DNA from: Posidonia oceanica
Taxonomy: Eukaryota > Streptophyta > Magnoliopsida > Alismatales > Posidoniaceae
NCBI GenBank assembly: GCA_037176725.1
Contig: JAZBRS010000076.1
Location: 121,105,001-121,169,000 of the forward strand
DNA length: 64,000 nt
Reading direction: 5' to 3'
A program made the translations under genes and the position numbers. Numbering within the stretch: position 1 is the stretch's first letter; each line of letters starts with the position of its first letter. This document shows, piece after piece, positions 27,901-39,518 of this stretch. The notes beneath the pieces were generated by a model. That model saw only the letters and a program-made list of their open reading frames with translations, was not told the origin of the DNA and did no database searches.

Positions 27901-30900
27901 TTCCAGACCACTACTGGGTCATGATAGGGCTTGCGCCTATTTTTCCTGGCGGTCCGGTCTTGATAAGGCTAGCACTTATAATTCCTGACCTTTTCTAGGT
28001 CATCATAGGGCTTGTGCCTATCTTTTCTGGTGGTCTGGTTTTGATAAGGCTTGCACTTATCATTCCAGAGCTCTTGCAGGTCTTCATAGGACTTGTAGCA
28101 ATCTTTCCTGGCGGTCCGATCTTGATAAGGCTTGCAAATATCATTCCTGACCAGTTTCGAGTCATGATAGGGCTTGCTTCTATCATTCCTGGCGGTCCGG
28201 TATTGATAAGGCTTGCACATATCGTTGCCAACCTCTTCTGCGTCTTGATAGGGCTTGCACCTAACATTCCTAGCGGTCCGGTCACGATAAGGCTTGCACT
28301 TATCATTCCAGACCTCTTCCCGGTCTTGGTAGCGCTTGCTCCTATCATTCCTGGGGGTCCGGTCTTGATATGGCTTGCACGTATCGTTCTTGACCTCTCC
28401 ATGGGTCCGTATAGGGCTTGCGCCTATCTTTCTTGGTGGTCCGGTCTTCGTAAGGCATGCACCTATCATTCCTAACCTCTTTCGGGTCAAGATAGGGCAT
28501 GCGCCTATCATTCCTGGCGGTCCGGTCTTGGTAAGGCTTGCACAGAACATTCCAGACCTCTTCCAAGTCTTGATAGTTCTTGCACCTATCATTCCGGGCG
28601 GTCTGGTCTTGTTAAGGCTTGCACTTATCGTTCCTGACCACTACCGTGTCCAGATAAGGCTAGCACCTAACATTCCAAGCGGTCTAGTCTTGATAAGTCA
28701 AGCACATATCATTCCTAACCTCTTCTAGGTCTTGATAGGGCTTGCGCCTATCTTTCCTGGTGGTCCGGTCTTGATAAGGCTTGCACATATCATTCCTGAC
28801 CGCTTCCTGGTCTTTTTAGGGCTTGCACCTATCTTTCCTGGCGGTCCGGTCATGATAAGGCATGCACTAATCATTCCTGACCTCTCCCTTGGTCTTGACA
28901 GGGCTTGCACCTATCATTCTTGGCGGTCCGGTCATCATAAGGCTTGCACTTATCATTCCTGACCTCCTCTAGGTCTTGATAGGGCTTGCTCTATCATTCC
29001 TGGCAGTGTGGTCATGATTAGGCTTCCGCTTATCATTCCTGACATCTTCCGGTCTTGATAAGGTATGCACATATCATTCCTGACCTCTTCCTGGTCTTGA
29101 TAGGGCATGCACCTATCATTCATAGCGGTCCGGTCTTGATAAGGCTTGCACTAATCATTCCTGACCTCTTCCGGGTCTTGATAGGGCATGCAGCAACCAT
29201 TCCAGGCGTTCCGGTCTTGATAAGGCTTGCACATATCATTCCTGAACTCTTCCGTGTCTTGATAGGACAAGCACTATCATTCCTGGCGGTTCGGCCTTCG
29301 TACGTCTTGCACTTTTCATTCCTGACCTATTCTGGGTCTTGGTAGGGCTTGAACATATCACTCCCGACAGTCCGGTCTTGATTAGGCTTGCTCTTTTCAT
29401 TCCTGACCTCTTCTGGGTCATGATAGGGCTTGCACCTATCATTCCTGGCTGTTCGGTCTTGATAAGGCTTGCACTTATCGTTCCAGTCCTCTTTCAGGTC
29501 TTGATAGGGCTTGCACTAATCATTCCTGGTGGTTCGGTCTTGATAAGGCATGCAGTTATCGTTCTTGACCTCTCCCTTCGTCTTGATAGGGCTTGCACCT
29601 ATCAGTCCTAGCGGTCCGGCCTTGATACGGCTTGCACTTATCATTCCAGACCACATCTGGGTCATGATAGGGCTTGCGCCTATCTTTCCTGGCGGTCCGG
29701 TCTTGATAAGGCTTGCACTTATCATTCCTGACCTCTCCCTGGGTCTTGATAGGGCTTGCCCCTATCATTCCAAGCGGTCCGATTATGATAAGGCTTGCAC
29801 TAATCTTTCCTGACCTCCTCCGGGTCTTGATAGGGCTTGCGCCAATCATTCCTGGCAGTCCGGTCATGATAAGGCTTGCACTTATCTTTCCTAACCTCTT
29901 CCTGGTCTTGATAGGGATTGCAGCTATCATTCCCTCCAGTCTGGTCATGATCAGGCTTGCACTTATCATTCCTGACCTCTTCCGGGTCTTGATAGGGCTT
30001 GCACCTATCATTCCTTGCGGTCCGGTCTTGATGTGGCTTACACTTATCATTCCTGACCTCTTTCTGGTCATGATAGGGCTTGCACCTATCATTCCTGGCG
30101 GTTCGGTCAAGATAAGGCTTACACTAATCACTCATGACCTCTCCCTGGGTCTTGACAGGGCTTGCACCTATCATTCCTAGCAGTCCGGTCATGATAAGGC
30201 TTGCACTTATCAATCCTGACCTCCTCTAGGTCATGATAGGGCTTGCTCTATCATTCCGGGCGGTCTAGTCTAGATTAGGCATGCGCTTACCATTCTTGAC
30301 CTCTTCCGGTCTTGGTAAGGCTTGCACATATCATTCCTGACCTCTTCCTGGTCTTGATAGGGCATGCGCCCATCATTGCTGGCTGTCCGGTCTTGTTAAG
30401 GCTTGCACAAATCATTCCTGACCTCCTCTGGGTCTTGATAGGGCATACACCAACCATCCCAAGCGGTCCGGTCTTGGTAAGGCTCGAACTAATCATTCTT
30501 GAACTCTTCCGGGTCTTGATTGCACTAGCACCTATCATTCCTGGCGGTTCAGCCTTGATAAGTCTTGCACTTTTCATTCTTGACCTATTCCGGGTCTTGG
30601 TAGGGCATGTACCTATCACTCCCAGCGGTCCGGTCTTGATAAGGCTTGCTCTTATCAGTCATGACCTCTTCCGGGTCTTGATAGGGCAAGCACATATCTT
30701 TCCTGGTGGTCGGTCGTGATAAGGCATAGACTTATCATTCCAGACCACTTCTGGGACTTGATAGGGCATGCACGTATCATTCTTGGTGGTTCGGCCTTGA
30801 TAACGGTTGCACTTATCATTCCTGACCTCACCCTTGGTCTTGATAGGGCTCGCACCTATCAGTCCTAGCGGTCCGGTCTCGATAAGGCTTGCACTTATCA

Positions 30901-33900
30901 TTCCTGACCTATTCTGGGTAATGATAGGGCTTGCGCCAATCTTTTCTGGTGGTCCGGTCTTGATAAGGCTTGCACTTATCATTCTTGACCTCTTCCGAGT
31001 CTTGATAGGGCTTGTAGCTATCTTTCCTGGCGGTCCGATCTTGATAAGGCTTGCACTTATCATTCCTGACCAGTTCCGAGTCATGATAGGGCTTGCACCT
31101 ATCATTTCTGGCGGTCCGGTCTTGATAGGGCTTGCACATATCGTTGCCGACCTCTTCTGCGTCTTGATAGGGCTTGCACCTAACATTCCTAGCGGTCCGG
31201 TCATGATAAGGCTTGCACTTATCATTCTAGACCTCTTCCCGATCTTGGTAGCACTTGCTCCTATCATTCATGGGGGTCCGGTCTTGATAAGGCTTGCACG
31301 TATCGTTCTAGAAATCTCCATGGGTCCGGATAGGGCTTGCACCTATCTTTCTTGGTGGTCCGGTCTTCGTAAGGCTTGCACCTATCATTCCTGACCTCTT
31401 CCGGGTCATGATAGGGCATGCGCCTATCATTCCTGGCGGTCCGGTCTTGGTAAGGCTTGCACAGAACATTCCAGACCTCTTCCAAGTCTTGATAGTTCTT
31501 GCACCTATCATTCCTGGCGGTCTGGTCTTGTTAAGGCTTACACTTATCATTCCTGACCACTTCCGTGTCTAGATAAGGCTAGCACCTAACATTCCAGGCG
31601 GTCTTGTCAGGATAAGTCATGCACATATCATTCCTAACCTCTTCTGGGTCTTGATAGGGCTTGCGCCTATCTTTCCTGGTGGTCCGGTCTTGATAAGGCT
31701 TGCACGTATCATTCCGGACCTCTTCCGGGTCATTTTAGGGCTTGCACCTATCATTCCTGGCGGTCCGGTCATGATAAGGCATGCACTAATCATTCCTGAC
31801 CTCTCCCTTGGTCTTGACAGGGCTTGCACCTTTCATTCCTGGTGGTCCGGTCATCATAAGGCTTGCACTTATCATTCCTGACCTCCTCTAGGTCTTGATA
31901 GGGCTTGCTCTATCATTCCTGGCGGTCTAGTCTTGATTAGGCTTGCGCTTATCATTCCTGACCTCTTCCGGTCTTGATAAGGCATGCACATTTCATTCCT
32001 GACCTCTTCCTGGTCATGATAGGGCATGCACCTATCAATCCTAGCGGTCCGGTCTTGATAAGGCTTGCACTAATCATTCCATACCTCTTCCGGGTCTTGA
32101 TAGGGCATGCACCAACCATTCCAGGCGGTCTGGTCTTGATAAGGCTTGCACATATCATTCCTGAACTCTTCCGTGTCTTGATAGGACATGCACTATCATT
32201 CCTGGTGGTTCGGCCTTGGTACGTCTTGCACTTTTCATTCCTGACCTATTCAGGGTCTTGGTAGGGCTTGAACATATCACTCCCGACGGTCCGGTCTTGA
32301 TTAGGCTTACTCTTATCACTCCTGACCTCTTCTGGGTCATGGTAGGGCTTGCACCTATCATTCCTGGTTATCCGGTCTTGATAAGGCTTGCACTTATCAT
32401 TCCAGACCTCTTTCGGATCTTGATAGGGCTTGCACTTATCATTCCTGGTGGTTCGGTCTTGATAAGGCATGCAGTTATCGTTCCTGACCTCTCCCTTCGT
32501 CTTGATAGGGCTTGCACCTATCAGTCCTAGCGGTCCGGCCTTGATACGGCTTGCACTTATCATTCCAGACCACTTCTAGGTCATGATAGGGCTTGCGCCT
32601 ATCTTTCCTGGCGGTCCGGTCTTGATAAGGCTTGCACTTATCATTCCTGACCACTCCCTGGGTCTTGATAGGGCTTGCCCCTATCATTCCAAGTGGTCCG
32701 GTCCTGATAAGGCTTGCATTAATCTTTCCTGACCTCCTCCGGGTCTTGATAGGGCTTGCGCCAATCATTCCTGGAAGTCCGGTCATGATAAGGCTTGCAC
32801 TTATCTTTCCTAACCTCATCCGAGTCTTGATAGGGATTGCAGCTATCATTCCCTCCGGTCCGGTCATGATCAGGCTTGCACTTATCATTCCTGACGTCTT
32901 CCGGGTCTTGATAGGGCTTGCACCTATCATTCCTTGCGATCCGGTCTTGATGTGGCTTGCACATACCATTCCTGACCTCTTTCTGGTCATGATAGGGCTT
33001 GCACCTTTCATTCCTGGCGGTTTGGTCAAGATAAGGCTTGCACTAATCACTCATGACCTATCCCTGGGTCTTGACAGGGCTTGCACCTATCATTCCTAGT
33101 AGTCCAGTCATGATAAGGCTTGCACTTATCAATCCTGACCTCCTCTAGGTCATGATAGGGCTTGCTCTATCATTCCGGGTGGTCTAGTCTTGATTAGGCA
33201 TGCGCTTACCATTCATGACCTCTTTCGGTCTTGGTAAGTCTTGCACATATCATTCCTGACCTCTTCCTGGTCTTGATAGGGCATGCGCCTATCATTCCTG
33301 GCTATCCAGTCTTGTTAAGGCTTGCACAAATCATTCCTGACCTCCTCCGGGTCTTGATAGGGCATGCACCAACCATTCCAGGTGGTCCGGTCTTGGTAAG
33401 GCTCGCACTAATCATTCTTGAACTCTTCCGGGTCTTGATTGCACTTGCACCTATCATTCCTGGCGGTTCGGCCATGATAAGTTTTGCACTTCTCATTCCT
33501 GACCTATTCCGGGTCTTGGTAGGGCTTGTACCAATCTCTCCCAGCGGTCCGGTCTTGATAAGGCTTGCTCTTATCTGTCATGACCTCTTTCGGGTCTTGA
33601 TTGGGCATGCACATATCATTCCTGGTGGTCCGATCGTGATTAGGCATAGACTTATCATTCCAGACCACTTCCGGGACTTGATAGAGCATGCACGTATCAT
33701 TCTTGGTGGTTCGGCCTTGATAAGGGTTGCACTTATCATTCCTGACCTCACCCTAGGTCTTGATTGGGCTCGCACCTATCAGTCCTGGCGGTCCGGTCTC
33801 GATAAGGCTTGCACTTATCATTCCTGACCTATTCTGAGTCATGATAGGGCTTGCGCCTATCTTTGCTGGTGGTCCGGTCTTGATAAAGCTTGCACTTATC

Positions 33901-35143
33901 ATTCTTGACCTCTTCCGAGTCTTGATAGGGCTTGTAGCTTTCTTTCCTGGCGGTCCGATCTTGATAAGGCTTGCACTTATCATTCCTGACCAGTTCCGAG
34001 TCATGATAGGGCATGCACCTATCATTTCTAGCGGTCCGGTCTTGATTAGGCTGGCACATATCGTTGCCGACCTCTTCTACGTCTTGATAGGGCTTGCACC
34101 TAACATTCCTAGCGGTCCGGTCGTGATAAGGCTTGCACTTATCATTCCAGACCTCTTCCTGGTCTTGGTAGCGCTTGCTCCTATCATTCCTGGGGGTCCA
34201 GTCTTGATAAGGCTTGCACCTATCGTTCTTGAACTCTCCATGGGTCCGGATAGGGCTTGCGCCTATCTTTCTTGGTGATCCGGTCTTCGTAAGGCTTGCA
34301 CCTATCATTCCTGACCTCTTCCGGGTCATGATAGGGCGTGCGCCTATCATTCCTGGCGGTCCAGTCTTGGTAAGGCTTGCACAGAACATTCCAGACCTCT
34401 TCCAAGTCTTGATAGTTCTTGCACCTATCATTCCTGGCGGTCTGGTCTTGTTAAGGCTTGCACTTATCATTCCTGACCACTTCCGTGTCCAGATAAGGAT
34501 AGCACCTAACATTCCAGGCGGTCTAGTCTTGATAAGTCAAGCACATATCATTCCTAACCTCTTCTGGGTCTTGATAGGGTTTGCGCCTATCTTTCCTGAT
34601 GGTCCGGTCTTGATAAGGCTTGCACATATCATTCCTGACCTCTTCCTGGTCTTTTTAGGGCTTGCACCTATCATTCCTGGCGGTCCGGTCATGATAAGGC
34701 ATGCACTAATCATTCTGGACCTCTCCCTTGGTCTTGACAGGGCTTGCACCTATCATTCCTGGCGGTCCGGTCATCATAAGGCTTGCACTTATCATTCCTG
34801 ACCTCCTCTAGGTCTTGATAGGGCTTGCTCTATCATTCCTGGCGGTCTGGTCTAGATTAGGCTTGCGCTTATCATTCCTGACCTCTTCCGGTCTTGATAT
34901 GGTATGCACATATCATTCCTGACCTCTTCCTGGTCTTGATTGGGCATGCACCTATCATTCCTAGCGGTCCGGTCTTGATAAGGCTTGCACTAATCATTCC
35001 TGACCTCTTCTGGGTCTTGATAGAGCATGCACCCACCATTCCAGGTGGTCCGATCTTGATAAGGCTTGCACATATCATTCCTGAACTCTTCCGTGTCATG
35101 ATCGGACATGCACTATCATTCCTGGTGGTTCGGCCTTGGTAAG
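24960..35143. repeat. Higher-order repeat block, 1.74 and 2.92 kb periods
   Basis: A marker unit reading GGTAAGTCTTG or GGTACGTCTTG followed by .ACTTTTCATTC starts at 24960, 27557, 29300, 32219 and 35139. The spacings are 2597, 1743, 2919 and 2920 bp. The last two full copies (29300-32218 and 32219-35138) agree unit for unit, including the GGCTTGTAGCT variant at about 31010 and 33930. After the retrotransposon the marker continues at 58135, about 59916 and 61660 (about 1.78 and 1.74 kb). Confidence 0.82.
35139..35143. repeat. Target site duplication GTAAG (left)
   Basis: Five bases directly before the TG of the left LTR, identical to 58135-58139 directly after the CA of the right LTR. Five bp is the usual Ty3/gypsy integrase product. 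The intact satellite marker here reads GGTAAGTCTTG. Confidence 0.95.
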
Positions 35144-35461
35144 TGTAGCGATCCCGATCGGAATCAGGCTCTATCTAGCGGCGATTGGATCCGAGGAAGA
35201 GGCTCGACTCGAAAACACTTGGAATCGAGGAGAAAAGAGAAAGATAAGACAAATCAGAGTCGCCACCATGTCTATTAACGGGAGAGAAGGTAAACCGGGG
35301 GAAATGCGTGAATTAACACGCAAAACCAAGCAAGAAATGCAAAGCAAAGCAATGCAAAGGAAACAAATGCAAATACATGCAAATGAGATGACTCTAGCCT
35401 AGGATAAGGGCAGTACGGTCATTGTGGGCCAAAAGACAGGGCAAGGACTCCTGTTACGTAC

Positions 35462-35482
35462 GGGGAAGGTGTTAGGCACCCC
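35462..35482 (-). other. Conserved U5-side motif (left LTR)
   Basis: Sense strand reads GGGGTGCCTAACACC then TTCCCC. From memory, this stretch with the adjacent TACGTAAC is a recurring signature near the 3' end of Tat/Ogre LTRs. Its function is not known to me. Confidence 0.6.
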
Positions 35483-35796
35483 CGTCACGCCCGAAAATCG
35501 GTCTTTCTGGGCTTACGCTCGCATACGCAGGGAAATGCAGGATTGAATGCCTATGTGCCTATGAATGCCTAAATGAATGCTCAAGGAGTGCTCTAAGTGG
35601 GAAGTGGCAAAGCAAGGAAAGTAAATGTGCTATCTAAGTGCTCAGCTACGCTGTCTGTGTTCCGAACTAGGCGAAACCTGGCTCGTGAGAACTCCAGGCA
35701 GTAAGCATCACAGCCCTATATGCAAATGCAGGCGAAAAAGCAAAACAACGGTAAAACCATGCAATGCAATCGACATGCAAGAGAAAATGGTGTAAA

Positions 35797-36036
35797 GCAC
35801 GCAAAACGAGGCAAAAAACAAGAAAGCGCGCAAAACGGTGCAAAAAGACAAGGTCGGCACGTAAAACGGGCGAGAAAGCAAGGCGGCACACAAATCGATG
35901 CAAAAGACGGCGACGGGCACGCAAAACTGTGCCAAAAACAAGGCGAGCGTGCAAAACGACGCGAAAGACAAAGCAGGCATGCAAAACGGTGCCAAAACGA
36001 GAACGGGCGCGCAAAACGGTGCCAAAAGCTGCGAGA
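35797..36036. repeat. 30-bp minisatellite, 8 copies, in left LTR
   Basis: The word GC(A/G)(C/T)(G/A)(C/T)AAAACG starts at 35797, 35826, 35857, 35886, 35917, 35947, 35977 and 36007, a period of 30 bp within one base. The rest of each unit is diverged (AGGC, GGTGCC, GACGCG variants). Confidence 0.85.
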
Positions 36037-38244
36037 TAAAACCTCGGAAAACTGTGCGAATGCCAAATGCAAAGAAGAGATCAGAAGGAGCAGGAGGAGG
36101 AGAGAGAGCAGGGAAGGTAAGAAAATACCTGCGTCCGTGTCTGGAGCGTCCTCCCGACCTCGGCAGTGTCGGAGCTGGTCGACGGCGTCTGTCCGGTCGC
36201 TGCGGGTGCTGTCCGCTGCTCACGAGGGCTGGAGTCACCTCAGAACGGTCCTTCGGAGCTTCCCAAATGATCAGACACGAGCTGTGTAGACCGGAGAGAG
36301 ATCCGGCAAGTCGTGGGTTCAGAGTGGCAGCCGGAGGCCGGGGGGAGTGTTTGCTATTCCTCAGGCTGGATGGGATCCTTCGGGGGATTGCTGGAGGTCC
36401 GGGGAACGGTTCTGGATTGTTGGATTGGGCTTCTGGAGAGCGTGGAGAAGATTTGGAGGTTGGGTAGGTTTTTGATCTGTGGAGAAGGCAAGTGTTTGCT
36501 GTGTTGCTCTCGGCCTGTGGTGAGGGAGAGGGCTGGAGGTCTGGTGCTCGGGAAAGGTGGATGTCTGGTGATTATCTGGGTGGAGTTTGATGGGAAGTGG
36601 TGGACTGGAGCGAAGGGAATTGAGAAGAGAGTTAGGTTGGGTTCAGTTGGCTTTTCAGGTGGATTTCTGGGGTGATTTCAGTGGGGGAATGGCCGTGAAA
36701 TGGTGGAGGAATGAAGGCTGGTTGCTGGGTGGATTTGGGGGAGCAATTTGGAGAAGTATGAAGGCTGGGAAAGGTTTTGGTTTACTGGAAAATGAAGAGG
36801 TCGGTTGGCTGTGGATTTCAGGGGGAAAAGGAGAAGAATTTGGGTGGAGGATGCTGGGGAATTGGAGGCCTCTCTCCGAGATGCCAAGGAGGACACTCAG
36901 GCACTCTTTTCTCACTCTCTTCTCTGGAATTAGAAGGTGAAGAGGAGGAAGAAGGGAGGTCGCTTCGGTGGAGGAAGTTGGATTCGATCTCTGGTTTTGC
37001 TAACACTGGTTCTCTCTGTTTGCTCACACTGATTGCCCACCGAAGACGATGCTCTGAACGAATGGACAGAAGCTTATGTGAGGAGGAGCTGGCCGCTGGC
37101 GCGCTGCTGAATTTGAATTCAATCGGCGGCACTGCAGCAGACAGGAGACGGCGAGGCGACCGGCATTGAAAGCTTCCGGAATTGGTGCTGAGATGGAAGA
37201 GAGGCGGCGAGCTGCTGTAGGTGATAGGATGGAGGACTTCGAATTTGAATGGGTGGAGGGAACTCTGTTGCAGGCCGCTCGCGGGAGAGAAAACCGGTGG
37301 AAATGCCGGCAGAGGGAAGAGGAAGGAGAAAGAAGAAAGGCGGGCTGGACTGTGCTGTGGGCCGAGAAAAAGAAGAAAAAATGAAGGAAAAAGAGAAATG
37401 GGCCGACGGGCCCAGTAAGGAAAAGAAAGAAAGAAAGAAGAGAAATAAGAAAGAAAGAAGGGGTAGAGTGGGGAAATAAAATTAATATAAATGAACTAAA
37501 AATAAGTAAAAATACTAGGAAGGCTGTGTTGTGAATTAGGATTTTAATTAGATTTTTAATGATGATTTTGGGTTGATTAATGTGTTTTGGGCTTGATTAG
37601 GGTTTTAGGGCTTTGGTTTTGCTTTTAATTAGTTTTCACTTGATTAAGTGTTTGTTAAACCTTTTTTTTAAATTGTTTTAAAAATTGTGTTTCCCTTGTT
37701 AAGCATTTAGGATATTGATTAGGATTTTTTAGGATTTATTTTTGTATTAATCAGGATTGTTTTTAGGTTTTTAAGTCTTAGTCTTCTTAGGGTTTTTTCT
37801 TTCTTAAGTCTTTTAAATTATGCTTTGATTTTTACTTGTTGATTTTTCTTGAAGTTTTTAGTTAGATTTTTCTGGTTTGATAGGGTGTTTTTAAATCTTT
37901 TAAATGTGTTTTTCTTTTCCTTTTAATTAAGTTTTTAACTTGTTTTTTCCTTAGGTTTGTTAGGTTAAGTCTCTTGCTTCCTTAATTGCTTGTTTTAATG
38001 TTTGTTTTTTGATTCTTCTTTTTAGGGTTTGTTTTTTAATTCTTTTGATGGGGTTTTTACTTTTGGTAGGTTTTGGTTTTATTTTAGTTTTTTCCTTGAT
38101 TTTTCAGTGTTTTCTTTAGATTTGTTTTGCATTTTTTTTAGCTTACATGCTTGGTTTTCCTTTTAGTTTGATTTAGTCAAGTTTAGGTTTTTAATTGCTT
38201 GTTTAATGTTTTTTAATTGTTTTTCTTAGGGTTCTGATTTGTTT

Positions 38245-38253
38245 CTTTTATAT
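38245..38253 (-). promoter_or_regulatory. TATA-like sequence in 3' LTR
   Basis: The same ATATAAAAG in the left LTR, preserved between the two copies. From this LTR it would drive transcription outward into the left satellite array. Confidence 0.3.
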
Positions 38254-38982
38254 TTTGGGATTTTACAGATTTTTAGGGGTTTTCATGGATTTTTGCAAGA
38301 GAGGGAAAAGGAAAAGAGAAGGAGGAAAGAAATGGAAAAAAAGAGGGAGATAAAAGGAAAAGAGATAGGTTGAAGGAAAAGGATTTTTTGAAAATTAGGG
38401 AAAGTGTTAAAAATAAAGTAAAAATAGGAATAAGATAGAGGAAGGATAGAAGCACAAAGGGGGCCCACAGCCAGGCCAGAAAAAGGGCAAAAAGGGGATG
38501 AAAAGAGAGATGATAATCAGGGGAGAGAGAGGAGAGAGAAAATGATAATTCCAGAGAGAGAAAAGGATAATTTGGATGAAAGGGGGTCTTAAGGGTCTTG
38601 GAATGGGGTGAGAATTGGTGAGTGGGCAGTCCAGGATTTGTGGTGTTGCTCCTGAAGTTTTGGTTTGATTCCAAGGAGGTTTTGGAGGGGTTTCAAGGTG
38701 TAGAAAAAGGGGAGTTTTGCCTAGGTTTTCTAGGGTTTTTGGGAATGGTCTAGGTTTGGAAATTTCTGGGTTCTTGGGTAGGCTTGTTAAGTGGATGTTG
38801 GTGGGTTTTCCTATGGATTTTGGCTAGGTTTTGAGCTTGGGAAGAGGGGCAAAGGCTTAGGTCAAGATGGGCTGATTTTGGAGGGTAAAGAAGAGGATTA
38901 GGGTTTGGTTTTGGGTTTGAGTCCAGCAATCATCAGGAGGGCTCCAAGGATCCAAGCCTGTCAGGATGGGGTGTCAACAGAT

Positions 38983-38992
38983 GCCCCTCCCT
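38983..38992 (-). other. Polypurine tract
   Basis: Sense strand reads AGGGAGGGGC followed by ATC and then the TGTTGACACC start of the 3' LTR. It lies where the plus-strand primer is expected, four bases from the LTR. Confidence 0.85.
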
Positions 38993-39518
38993 GAGCAAGG
39001 TCAAGCGGAGCGAGGCCGCTGCTCAGGGCTGACAAGACACCCCATCTGACCGGCGGGAGCAGCGGGTTGCTATGGGCGTGAGCTACTTATTCGGCGGATG
39101 CACCGAAGATCGTAGCCCGTTGCCGCAATGCAAGATGCTAGGTGCGGATGGATGATGCTAAGTGCGTTGCATGCTATTGTAAATGCAATGCAAGAAGTTC
39201 GCATAAAAGTTAGTGCAGCTAGAATAGATGCTGATGCTGTGCAAGTGATGCTGATGATGCTAAAGTAATATGCAGTGCTAGCTGAGGAAGTGCTAAGATG
39301 ATGCAAGAGGAATGATAAAAAGGCGTGATGTGGCGCGAGGATCTGGCAGGGGGGCCAGACTTGTGCGACAAAGCGAGGAAAACAGAGTGCAGCTTGTCCC
39401 CGCCCGAGGAACAAGCTAGCAGAAAAGAAAAAGGCACGAGGGGAGAGAGGCCAACTCTCCTATCGCAAAAGGGGTTTGCGTGACTTTGCCTTCCTGGGAC
39501 AAGGCCACGCCAAAAAGG
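38993..39518. other. Distal 3' UTR, no gene
   Basis: Between the polypurine tract and the first tandem-repeat family. It contains many GATGCTRATG and AATGCAATGC words at 39130-39300 and a GC-richer part to 39500. No frame has a recognisable domain. Confidence 0.6.

Larger units (their letters stand above)
1..35143. repeat. Satellite array, left part (~81-bp dimeric unit)
   Basis: Continuous tandem array of a diverged ~81-bp unit, about 430 copies. The unit is a dimer. Half A (~42 bp) reads CTTGATAAGGCTTGCACTTA then TCATTCCTGACCTCTTCCGG GT. Half B (~39 bp) reads CTTGATAGGGCTTGCACCTA then TCATTCCTGGCGGTCCGGT. Both halves share the CTTGATA, GCTTGCA and ATCATTCC blocks and differ mainly in their last third, so the dimer arose from one ~40-bp ancestor. 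Each half holds a 19-bp imperfect dyad. Because 81 is a multiple of three, stop-free frames run for 60-350 codons on both strands; these are by-products and not genes. Nothing else interrupts the array before the retrotransposon. It runs off the left edge. Copies differ by point changes and small indels, and are grouped into higher-order repeats listed separately. Confidence 0.97.
35144..38979 (-). repeat. 3' LTR in element sense (left LTR, 3836 bp)
   Basis: Same termini as the right LTR. By eye it differs at roughly 50 sites over 3.8 kb (about 1.4%), mostly transitions. It also has a 2-bp deletion near 35171 and lacks the 1.94-kb segment, with the junction near 36087-36089 after TCAGAAG. Divergence looks uneven: about 23 differences in the first ~940 bp and about 30 in the remaining ~2.9 kb. 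Confidence 0.95.

Noticed and set aside
1..35143. Dozens of stop-free frames of 60-350 codons on both strands encoding IIPDLFRVLIGLAP-like or MISASLIKTGPPGMIGASP-like repeats
   Set aside because: They arise because the 81-bp unit is 27 codons and lacks stops in several frames. They occur in overlapping frames on both strands, begin and end at random variants, and shift frame with the small indels between repeats. No signal of coding constraint is visible.
1..35143. CRISPR-like regular short dyads separated by ~20 bp
   Set aside because: The intervals between dyads are as repetitive as the dyads themselves, there are no cas genes, and the context is a eukaryotic satellite.
35136..35402. Plus-strand frame starting at the left satellite/LTR junction
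   Set aside because: It starts in the satellite, crosses the LTR end and is antisense to the element; no domain and no promoter evidence.
35720..36940. Long open frames in the LTRs, with near-identical partners at 52938-56095
   Set aside because: They are duplicated because the LTR is duplicated. Frames on both strands overlap, none has a known domain, and basic Lys/Arg-rich ones come from the 30-bp minisatellite.
37597..37610. Telomere-like TTAGGGTTTTAGGG
   Set aside because: A single degenerate occurrence inside a T-rich part of the LTR (also at about 56752-56765), not a telomeric array.
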